60,000 nt of DNA, from assembly GCF_964355755.1 (NCBI RefSeq), contig NC_092672.1:26162501-26222500 (forward strand). The letters run 5' to 3'. The stretch comes from Antedon mediterranea. Its lineage: Eukaryota; Echinodermata; Crinoidea; Comatulida; Antedonidae. Within the stretch, counting starts at the first letter, position 1. The number at the start of each line of letters is the position of its first letter. A program made the position numbers and the translations under genes. The notes below the pieces were generated by a model. That model made no database searches. It saw nothing but the letters and a program-made list of their open reading frames with translations, and had not been told where the DNA came from. This document shows, piece after piece, positions 1 to 10,300 of the stretch.

Positions 1-337
1 AAATAGCAACCTACATGAGCAAATTGACTGCATAAAAGAATTAAGAAATAAAATAAGCAACACATTAACAAAAAATTGAAAAACCTATCCAGTTACATCT
101 TGTGACAAGTTTTTGTCTAATTGAACTATGGAAGTACTTATTTTATACCTCCATAATTGTTGAATACACTTACATACTTACTGAATACAACCATATTACT
201 GCATTCTTAATTGAGGTTAATTATTTTTAGATAAATTGAATGAATAGAATATTATCTTAACGTTGTTAAGTGTATTACTCTATAATTTTACTCCTTCTGT
301 ACAATGACAAACATTTAAGTAAGGATAAATACCCTAT
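1..337. other. AT-rich stretch, no gene seen
   Basis: I see no coding segment, splice pair or recognisable repeat in this AT-rich lead-in. It precedes the first readable LINE codons at about 340, so part of it may be diverged LINE sequence. Confidence 0.5.
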
Positions 338-1318
338 AAACACCCTATATGACACCTATCAACATAAATGACTGTGAATTAGATACAGTTAACTATGCAA
401 AAATACTCGGTGTTTTCATCCAGGATGATTTAAAATTTGATGTCCAGGTTGACCATATCCTTAGTAATGGAGGAAGACGTCTACACATGCTTAGCCTTTT
501 AAAACAGTTTGGGATTCCTTTTTAAGACCTTGCCCAAGTGTACACCACATATGTTAGACCAATTTTCGAGTATGCAATACCAGTATGGCACTCTAGTCTT
601 ACTGTTGCGCAGACAAATGCCATAGAGTCCATGCAAAAACGTGCATGTAAGATAATTTTGGGTAAAAATTACCAAGACTACAACACTTCCCTTAACATTT
701 TGAATATTAAACGACTAGATGAACGCCGCGAAAATACATGTCGTAAATTTGCTACAGATTGTATTACATCTAATAAATTCAAGGATTCCTGAGCTTTCTG
801 TTAAACTTAGGAAAAGAAAAGAATTTGTTGAGCCCCTATGTAAAACAAACCGATACTATAATAGCCCTAAGCTTTATCTTACACGCCTCCTTAATGAGAG
901 ATAGATTTTAACTCAGTAAAACTAAAGACATTTTTGAAGACGTATAAATAAATTAAACATAATATGTGAATATGTACAAATAAATATATTACTACTGTAA
1001 ATACCTTAATAACTCCATAATTTTCACATTTTCTAATTTTATCAAATTTCATAATCTTGTAAATAAATAATCAATTTCCCTTATTTAATTAAATTTTTAA
1101 ATTTGTAGATAAATTTTAGCTAAATTTGTATTTTTATGTATTTTTCTTGTGCAATATGTTTGATTCCACTTTTATTTGTTCTTTGATTTCTATGTGAACT
1201 TTATATACTGTTTTATGCCTGTTTTAAATGTTTTTATATTTGTAAGTATCATGTAATTCAGCCATTGGCTGCGATTTTGATATGCAATAAAATGAAATGA
1301 AATGAAATGAAATAAATA
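338..1318 (+). mobile_element. CR1/L2-like LINE, 3' end (decayed)
   Basis: From about 340 the plus strand reads as the C-terminal part of a non-LTR reverse transcriptase. It runs through an ILGVFIQDDLKFD-type segment, then TTYVRPIFEYAIPVW and an IQKRA-like block (ESMQKRACKIILG). This is the order usual after the RT core in CR1/L2/Jockey-type LINEs. There is an in-frame stop near 523 and another near 790, so it is dead. The 3' end is marked by a short (ATGAA)n-type tail at 1288-1315, typical of CR1-like LINEs. The RT core and endonuclease are absent, as expected for a 5'-truncated copy. Confidence 0.8.
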
Positions 1319-1552
1319 GTTTATCCACTTCCTCTTTGCTGCCAAAAAACACCTATTTATACTAACTGTTTTAATAAATTCACCTAAATTTTATAGTAGC
1401 CTAAAAAACTGACACATAACTGACCGCCTACTAAGCGCATTGCATATTGGGTAATGTTAAAGTTTCTTTCGTTTATTTCCACTCACTGATTGAAACACTT
1501 TTTATGAGCACAAATTTAGCAAACATATTCTCATCTATTTTCAATGGTCACC
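1319..1552. other. No feature recognised
   Basis: Short AT-rich spacer between two LINE fragments. I see no exon or repeat structure in it. Confidence 0.4.
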
Positions 1553-2038
1553 ATTCTTTGGTAATTTTATGATGAGCCCCTGATTCCATGTTTTTAGAAA
1601 TTCTTTATCCCATAAATGTTCAAGACAATCGATTTTTTTCTTCCATAGCCTTTGTTCTTTCTTATTGTAGTCAAGTACCTCTTTTGCAATTTCCTTGTAT
1701 GCAGTTATAATTTTACTACATTTCTTTCCACCACGTCGTCCTCATCAACACCTTCTAACGCTTCAAATCTGTTATTTAGTTTTATTGAAATTGTCTTCTC
1801 CTATCCGAATGTTCAAGCTTAATTGTGTCAAACGTAATCCTGCTATTTCTGTGCTGATGCTTACTTTTTAGTTTCAGTTGAACTTGTGTGCGATTTAGAT
1901 GGTCACTTACGATGTTAGCACCTCTCATAACACGAATGATGTCCTATATGGATGATCTGTGTTGCTTACTAAAGTAGTATATGATCTATTTGGTTGTGTG
2001 TCACTCCTTCTCCAACATACGCATTATCCTATTCTAAT
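1553..2038 (-). pseudogene. LINE endonuclease fragment, C-terminal part
   Basis: On the minus strand this reads, with frameshifts, as the distal half of an APE-type LINE endonuclease of the kind often annotated 'craniofacial development protein 2-like'. A segment NQIDHILL near 2000 is followed by RGANIVSDHLL and a KLKSK-type basic run. The GANxxSDH block is the conserved end of the nuclease fold. The matching N-terminal half lies on the same strand at about 3480-3720, separated by a PX exon and a gag fragment. Confidence 0.6.
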
Positions 2039-2071
2039 ATACTTTTTTTAAACATTTTCTGTGCTACTCAG

Positions 2072-2533
2072 GTGCGACTCAGCAGTCTAATAAAAAAGAA
2101 GTTTGCCTTGGTGAAATACGAAAGCATCCTCCAAAAGAATTTGGTCTTGGTAAAATTGCAACATTTCAGCAAGGACTAACAAGTTTTGAAGTTGCATCAG
2201 CAAAGACCATGCGAGATGGCCACAATCGTTTTGTGTTGTATACAGTAGCTGTTAAACATTCAATTGGAAAAGACACATCTCAGGCCCTGATTGACAGAAG
2301 ATATACTGAATTTTACCTTCTGAATAAAGTATTAAAACGCAAGTACCCTCATATTATGAAACACGTTGTCTTCCCAAATAAAGTCATCACTGGCAATTTC
2401 CGTCACCACTTCATCATTGAGCGAATTCGTGCATTTGAAAAGTTCTTAACCAACATCTACACTTTTGAAGAGATTAGAATTTGTCCAGAATTTCAAGATT
2501 TCTTCTACAACAAAGACCTTTTCAACAAAGAAT
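2072..2533 (+). CDS. PX-domain exon, sorting nexin-like (SNX20/21-like)
   Basis: This 154-codon exon encodes a phox-homology (PX) domain, which binds phosphoinositides on endosomal membranes. Visible hallmarks are FEVASAKT at the start of the fold, then RFVLYTVAV, the lipid-binding RRYTEF, the loop FPNKVITGNF, and an aromatic C-terminal helix with FQDFFY. FPxK..GNF with RRYxEF is closest to SNX20/21, but I would not assign an orthologue. A good acceptor (polypyrimidine-ctactcag) ends at 2071 and a weaker donor gtaata starts at 2534; both give phase 1. Without that donor, the frame closes with TGA at 2563-2565. No other exon of this gene is visible, and gag-type transposon sequence begins about 50 bp downstream. 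It may be the last surviving exon of a broken gene, or its partners may lie outside the window. Confidence 0.65.
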
Positions 2534-2579
2534 GTAATAATGGTATTATCATATTTGAAGTTTGAATGTGAAATTGGAA

Positions 2580-3480
2580 ACATGGCATTTAAATATGATA
2601 TGGGTGGGTCTGGGTTTACAGGGGATGCCAATGATGATTTAGATTCATTTATTCAAAGATTTTCAGATCATGCTTCATTGCGGGATTATACAGAACACAC
2701 AGCCCTTTAAGCGTTGAAAACCGTTTACAGCTGGTCATGCGAAAATGTTTCTAGATACAATAGAGGTGGAACATAGGAATTCTATAACTAAAAAACGGGA
2801 CTTGTTAAAAGCAAATTTTGAGGGTCAATCCTGGAAATGGGGTATTGAATCGCAGTTGTTAACTAGGAAACAATTACATTCTGAAACCATTGATAATAAA
2901 TATGCGTCGAACATTATGTTATGGGGTAAACAGATAAAGAAATCAGATTCTGAGCTCCTGTCTATTTTTATGATATGGTTATTGCCGAACATTCGTGCAT
3001 TTGTTTTTTCTAAAGAACCTCAGTCTTTTCGAAATGCTTTAGATGCAGCTCGGCTAGCCATATCCGTTTAGCCTTCCTCTGGTACTTTTATAAATAACCA
3101 TCCCAAGTCCAGTGTTAGTAATAAAAAATACAACGCTAGATACGCTCGCGGGGATGGTCGTACAAGTTTCTAATAAATTAGACAGCATTGAATCGTCTAG
3201 TCGGGTTCAGGGGTGATTCCTCCTTCTAATAGTAATGTTTATGATATGAAAAATGCCGATATATCTAGTCGGACATTTAACTCTCGAATTATTTGTTGGC
3301 ATTGTGGTTTTCGGGGTCATATGCCAGTGACTTGTTATGCTTAGGCAATAAATACGCAACACCTTACTCGGTACCGTTCACTTTATTCATTCTTTGTGTA
3401 CAACCTCCTGCCCGGAACTCCCCCACTGTACAAATACCTCGTCTATTTAAACCAACCCACAGGTGGAAAATATGCAAATA
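2580..3480 (+). pseudogene. Ty3/gypsy-type gag fragment with zinc knuckle (decayed)
   Basis: Several frames together read as a retrotransposon capsid/nucleocapsid. There is an N-terminal segment FTGDANDDLDSFIQRF, then AGHAKMFLDTIEV (the usual L.G.A..f/w.tl capsid motif). An ORF at 2745-3071 ends in a helix pair around LLPNIRAFVFS. At about 3295-3340 comes a CX2CX4HX4C zinc knuckle (CWHCGFRGHMPVTC). Stops at about 2708 and 3069 and frame changes show it is dead. No protease or RT follows, and no LTR was identified. Confidence 0.65.
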
Positions 3481-3725
3481 AGTAATTGCGTACAACAAAA
3501 GAGTAAAGACGTCACAGCAACTTGTTTCGTCCGCAACAGTCGATTTTTCTTGGTTTTCGTTTCTTTTTCCAATGTCATGTTTCCACATTAAACTTCCGTA
3601 TCGTTTATTTTCCTCTCCCACTTTTGCATTAACATCTCCCATCAGGATGAGTAGGTTATGTTTGTGTATGCTATCTATCCATCTTTCAAATACCTTTATT
3701 AATCATATTTCATGTCTTGTTTTTT
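3481..3725 (-). pseudogene. LINE endonuclease fragment, N-terminal part
   Basis: The minus strand carries LILMGDVNAKVGEEN followed by a GKRNENQE segment. This is the catalytic GDxNA.vG...G.rNeNG block of APE-type LINE endonucleases. The reading frame degenerates towards 3480. It could be the N-terminal half of the same element as 1553-2038, or an independent copy. Confidence 0.65.
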
Positions 3726-4076
3726 AGTCTGTTTGTTAAGGTCCTCACACAAGCTACGGGTATCTAGGATTGTCCCACTCTTTCGTTTAAAAGTTTATTG
3801 AGGGAAAATAGGTTTTTAGATTTTCTATCTAGTGAAAATGTATGTCTAGTTAAATCTTATATACTGTATAGTATTTCCTAATTTAATCAAGTGTAAGCCT
3901 TTTTTTTTAAATGAAGTTGAGTAATTTTTATTTGGTTTAATACGGTAATAATCATATAATAATATCATAATAATTCTACATAGCTAACAGTGATTACTTT
4001 CCTTGCTATTCTCACCAATATCAAAATATACTTCTATTTAATTTTGCCATTATTTATTGTTACATTTTTTTTAAAG
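3726..4076. other. Presumed intron or 5' region, no exon seen
   Basis: AT-rich sequence ending in the acceptor of the Ig exon (polypyrimidine-aaag at 4076). I looked for a phase-1 signal-peptide exon here and found none, so the start of the downstream gene is not visible. Confidence 0.4.
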
Positions 4077-4373
4077 ACATGGATGATTGTTTTGCAACAC
4101 TTGGAGAAAATGCTGTTTTAACTTACAAATATGAAAGTGATAAAGATATTGTTGTTAGGTGGTATAAGAAGACTTTTGATGGAAATACATTGATACTGTC
4201 TTCTAGTGAATCGAGGATAAAACAGGTAGAAGGAGCTAACAAAGGAACCATTGGTCTTAATGAAACACGGTTGGAATTTAAGAAGGTAGTTTTAACTGAT
4301 GCTGGAGTGTACATATGTAATCTGCGTAAGAAGAACATACCTCATGAAATCACAGCAAATCTATATGCACCAT
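4077..4373 (+). CDS. Ig-domain exon (phase 1-1), first visible exon of the sialidase-like gene
   Basis: Exactly 297 nt between an acceptor (ttttttttaaag) and a strong donor GTAAGT, phase 1 at both ends as is classic for Ig-domain exons. V/I-set features are VRWYKK (C strand, Trp) and TDAGVYIC (F strand, Cys). The B-strand position expected to be Cys is Tyr (VLTYKY), so the canonical disulphide cannot form. A Cys at residue 3-4 of the exon (DDCFA) may substitute. The next plus-strand exon (6723) also begins in phase 1, which is why I join them. No exon of another gene lies between. Confidence 0.75.
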
Positions 4374-7300
4374 GTAAGTATATTGTTATATTTTTTTTTC
4401 ATTATGATAATAATTTAAATCAAGTTAACACATCCACAAATGCTTTCTGACGATGTAACAGTATTTCGCTTTTTATTTTACGGACGAAAAACACGGGATC
4501 AAGTCGTGGCCCGTTTACCATTTACCAACATAATGAAGTAAATATACCTTAGCCCAACCATGGTTGTGGCTGAGGTAAGAACATTTTAAGAATATCGGCT
4601 CTACGTCTCCAGAAATTGCAATTGTATTGTTTTTATTTGGAGGGTAAACATTGCACAATCTAGATGTTCTCCTTTATTACGCACATGGTGGGTCTAGGAC
4701 AACTACCCTCTGGACAACTACACCCGGACAACTACCACCCGGACAATTACTACCTGGACAATTACCCTGCTAGGACAACTACCACCCGGACAATTACCCT
4801 CTTAGGACAACTACCCTCTAGGACAACTACCCTCTAGGACAACTACCCCCTAGGACAACTACCCGCTAGGACCACTACCCCCTAGGACAACTACCCCATA
4901 GAACAACTACCCATAAGAAAACTACTCCCTAGGAAAACTAAACGCTAGTACTACTACCCCTGGGTAGGTAACAGTCAAACCAATATTCCATATTATTACT
5001 GGACTTGCAGTAAACGTAAAATGACAGCAGCATGACATAAGCTCTTACGGTAAAACATTTGTTTTGGAAAAGAAAAAGAATGAACAAAATCAGGCCAGTT
5101 GTATCGATAGTAAGGGGCTGATAAAAACAATGTTTATATTATGATTTTTGATGACTGGTGACACCTACACCTTAGTCATTTCGTTTAATTTCATTTATTT
5201 TGCTTTTTTTGTTAATAATAATAAATTACATTTGACATGAAGATGCCATATATAAATCTAGGAACACAGTTTACCAAGTTGCACCAGTGTAGAGGGTAGT
5301 TGTCCATCGCTTTCGATGGGACGTCCCATTCCAAATTTACAAATTTAATATAATTAAATAGACTGGTTAAGACCAAACATTGGTTATTTCAAACTCATAT
5401 AAGATCATGATAGATACATAACTAAATAATATAAAATAACAGATAAGCAACACTAACTCTAAAGTTTTCATTCGTAGAACACTGTTTAAGTTTAACAGAA
5501 AAAGTTTTAACATCAAGTATGTCTACGCATATGTCCTGGATATCTGAAGGTCCCAGATCCGAGGGAATCTAAATAAAATAGAAGTTGTCCTCGAGGATAG
5601 TTGTCGTAGAGGATAGTTGTCCGGGTGGTAGTTGTCCTAGGGGGTAGTTGTCCGGGTGGTAGTTGTCCTAAGAGGGTAGTTGTCCCAGAGGGTAGTTATC
5701 CTAGGGGGTTATTGTCCGGGTGGTAGTTGTCCTAAGGGAGTAGTTGTCGTAGAGGGTAGTTGTCCTAGGGGGTACATGTCCGGGGTAGTTGTCCTAGGGG
5801 ATATTGTCCGGGTGGTAATTGTCCGGGTGGTAATTGTCCAGGGGGTAGTTGTCCGGATACGAACATGATATCGTCACTGTGTCGTGTCAGAAATCTTAAG
5901 ATTTTATATTAAATTGCCATATTAGTAATTCATCGTCTCGCTGTTTCTTGTAAGCTGCGTATTACGTTAAAAATAAAGGTACTTATGACGTCACTAAAAC
6001 GTAACTTTAACGTTGTTTTTACTTTTCAATTTCTCAAGCTGCGTCACACGGGCCTATTTTGTAGCCTGTAAGTTGGTGAAGTGATGGTACATAATAATGC
6101 AATAGAATAACTGAAGCGTAACCATTAGTTATGTGTACCAACCATGCAAATGCAAGTTATGCATAGCTTGCTTGGGTTATATAAATTAATTAACTAATTA
6201 ATTAAAACAGTACAGTACACCAATGTGTGGCTACCAGCATAACAAACGTAATTCCGCGATTGCAAGATAGTAAGAGTGTTACAAAGAGTTAGACAGCTCG
6301 AATTTGAGCCACGGCCCATAGTTTACAGAGCTTCGCTTTTTAGTAGTATTGTAAACCATTATACTGTACAATTATGACATAAACATTCATAAACAGTTGT
6401 CATTATATTCCTTTTAAAAAAACTTTGATTAAAAATATAAATACCAATTTTTTCCAAATGCTAACGTGTAAATACATTAAATGTTGTCTTTTACATAGCT
6501 TTAATGTACTTGGATTTGTTTTGTTTTTTAAAATATGGATGTTCATAATGTTCTTGAAACCAAATGTTTCTAAAAACACCTGAAGAATTAAAGAAAATAA
6601 AGGTGTCTTTTTAATATTGAAAGATTTTTTCATTTGACCTTACAGTATATTATCAAAACAAATCATTTATGATACAAATAAGAATATTGAACCTATTGAA
6701 TAGTGTTTTCTTTTTTCTACAGGGGATGTGTTTACTGATAATATTGAATCAGGTAACATTTACAGGTAAATAAATTATTTCTTTAATTAGTTGTTTTAAC
6801 TGGTATCATCTTATTAACATTGTTAACTAAACAGGGGCGGATCCAGGATTTTGTAAACTCTAGAGAGTCTACACCAACTCAGCCCCAGCATGGCTGGGGG
6901 TGAGTTCAACCGATTTTGAAAATATAACACCTCTAGATGGTCGGAAATGGCACTCTCATGTTATTAAAAATGTATTAAAAATTGATATTTTAAATATGAA
7001 ACTGCAGGTACTAGCCTATTAAAAGGTGACATTTTCCCCATAGGCCTACAGGTATTTTTAGTAAAAACGTCACAACATGGCGCTTAGCGCTAGTCAGCGT
7101 TTGCACATGGCGGAAAAAGGTACTTGACAAGGGCCGTTGACAGGACCGTGGCAAAGCGAACTTTGTTAAATGACGCCCCATATGGCCGGAAATGGTACTC
7201 TCGCACATAAAATTCATGAAAAAGACCAATGAGCAAAACGATCATACTTTTTCCCTCCAATAAACACACGTGACTAATTAAAGGACGATACCATTTTGTT

Positions 7301-10300
7301 GCCGATTTCATTCACTCGGTATTTAGTTTGATTGCGTTGCGTTCAAGTTCAATACGAACGTACATATAGGGGAAGCCCCGAAAAAAGCGCAAAATTGAAT
7401 GCTTATTATAGCTCAATATTTATTTACATCAATTTGTTGAGGAAATTAAATATATAAATTTAAATAAATATAAATAGGTATTAATACAGTTGCGTGGGTG
7501 GCCTAGAAAAAAAAATCGGTTGCTATAATGTAAACTACAGTACACAGACCACAGTTAGTGTACTATATTATTATTAACATATCCTCTATGATGATGCATG
7601 ATACACTATAATAATATAATACTGTAGGTATCTACGGTGTTCCATTTTTGACGTATCTACACTTTACGCATGCTGACTGTGTCAGCGATCTAAACAATAG
7701 GTAGGCCTACGCGGTTGTATGGTGGTGTCCTTTGTACGAATCGTTCCTGCCCCAGCTCGCTGTATGGGTACGATACACGCGTCAATACCATGTTACATCC
7801 AGGGAACAAAATGCGTTTATTTTCAGGTGAAAATAGGCAATTCATTTTGCAACTCTTAGAAAGACAGCAATGGCAGTGGTGATCTCTAATCTAGTATTTT
7901 ACATATGAGAACTTTCCGGAAATTTAACGAAGAGTTGTTTATTTCTGATCTTGCGTCTGCCCCGTGGAGTATTAGTGAGGCGTCCGAGGATGCTAACGAG
8001 GCTTGGGACATTTGGAAACAAATTTTTACTGATATTTGTGATATTCATGCTCCTATGGTGACGATCAGGAGGAAGGGAACTGATATTCCATGGCTTACAG
8101 ACAAATTGGTTTCCCTTTCTCATGATTGTGATTATTTAAAACAAAAATCCGAAAAAACTAAGAATATAGATGATTGGAATTCTTACAAAAAGGCAAGAAA
8201 TAAATTAAATAATTTGTCTAAATCACTAAAACGTGACTATATAAATAATAAATTAAAGGATAATGTTAATGACACTAAACCACTAAAACAACTCTCAATG
8301 TAAACGGTAATGAAATAAACAATCCAACTGATATTGCTAATCATACATATTTTTGTTCAATTTCTAATGAACTTGCATCAAATTTTAATGACAACCAAAA
8401 CGATATTATCTTTGAGTCGTTATCACAATTTCAACAACGTTTCACCTTTAAAGATATTAATGGAAATAAAATTGAAGCTTTGTTGGAAAAGTTAGAAATT
8501 GGAAAAGCTAATGGAATTGATGGGATTTCCGCTAGGTTACTTAAAATTGCATCATCACAAATGTCTCAAAGTCTTGCCTTTTTGTTTAACTGGTCATTAA
8601 GATCTGGTGTTATTCCAAGTGAATCGAATGTGTTCTTCATACTTATGTGATGTTTTGCAATATATTAGTGTACACAATATTCCAACCAGAAACTCTGAAA
8701 ATAATCTGTTGTATTTGCCCAGATGTAACTTCGAAATATACAAACGTAGTTTTGTTTATTATGGAAGTTCACTCTGGAATGGCCTACCTTATGAATTAAG
8801 AAAACAAAACAATTATAACCGTTTTAAATCACGTGTTAAGATTCATTTAATTGATTTGTTGCCGGTAGTCTAGGATGGTTGCAGTGAAAAATAATTTAAA
8901 TTGGTATAAAAAGTTATAATTAATAATGAGAACAATTCGTTTAGTTTTAGTTTAAGTTTAGTTTAAGTTGTTTTAAAATTATGTTTAAATGTGCCGTAGG
9001 GCTGCTCGGAAGAGCAGTTTTATTCTATTACTGAGAGGGCTACCCTACTGAAAGAAAACGAAATAAAAAAAAAATAATATAATAAAAAGTCAATTAGCAC
9101 GGCGCTGAAACAATGTGTTTTAATCAAAAGTGAAAGTACTTTACTCCTACACTTTTTTCGTGCGGAGGGTGCGCCCTCTCTGGATCCGCCACTGCTAAAA
9201 ATCTCAGTCATAGTATTAAAAAAGGAAATGTTAAATTGGAGGTTATACTTTGGAAGAAAGGAAGGTTTATAATACATATGTGAGGGATATGTTGAATTTA
9301 AAATAAACCATTTGATGTGCTGTTTAAAATGATTACAGTGCAAAGTACTATTAATATTCTACGGATCACACAAAAGAAACATCATATACATGCATACTTA
9401 TTCGACGTACTGTACAACCATCCAAAAGCAACAGTTATAGCTGCTTAAGTTTACGGCGATGTTTCGCAACCTATTGGTCGTTTTATTCATTAAATAATTT
9501 GATTGGTTACAAAATAATTTCCTATGCCTATAAATTGTCTACAAACTGATCTACAAAATTCGGATTAAGTTGTTTTCAATCTTTTTAGAACTGTTTCATG
9601 TGAGCAAAGAGCCTGTATGCATGTTGCTAAGTAAATCTGATTGTTATATTTGGTCAAATGCTTTGTTACACTAGTTTCTCATGAAAAAAAAATCTATAAA
9701 TAATAATTATTGTATTTATTCTTAAATTTGTTTAATATTCATTTATTTTATTTACAACGGCTACATATACCAGATAGCTACAATAACCATAACCATTAAA
9801 TATCCCTCTTTAATTAATCCTTGAAACAAGAAACACTTTATTACATGCTTCCCACATTTTAACATTTGTTTAATATACGCACTATGTTTTTCCATTTCGA
9901 CATTTGACATTTTACAATCTGCTTTCTTTTAAAAATCCCAATAGTTTTGGTTTAATTGTGGGAGATTCATACAGTATACAACATTTTTTTAATTAACCTC
10001 AAAACTATTTTTTTTTTAGTAAAGGAGGTTTTCTTGTTTTTTAGGCAACCAGCTGTTATTTTTATGAAGACTAATTGTCTTGTCTTTTGTGAACAAAACA
10101 ACTCAGTAGTAATGCGCCTGGGGGAAATCATTGAAGAGGGTCGGATACAATGGCAACATCCACAAGTGATTTTGAAAGAACATGATGCAAGGTAATAATA
10201 TAAAGAAATATATTATAGTAAATTGATAAAGTCTAAAATTTGTTGACCAAACAGGGCTAATTGAAAATTTTGAATAATGATAAATTCAGTAATTGGGTAT

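Noticed and set aside
4550-4660. Similarity between 4555-4660 and 15690-15770 (ggctgaggt...gcacaatc)
   Set aside because: Too short and diverged for me to call a repeat by eye.
5680-5868. Open frame rich in Gly/Val
   Set aside because: It is a translation of the 16-bp minisatellite array, not a gene.
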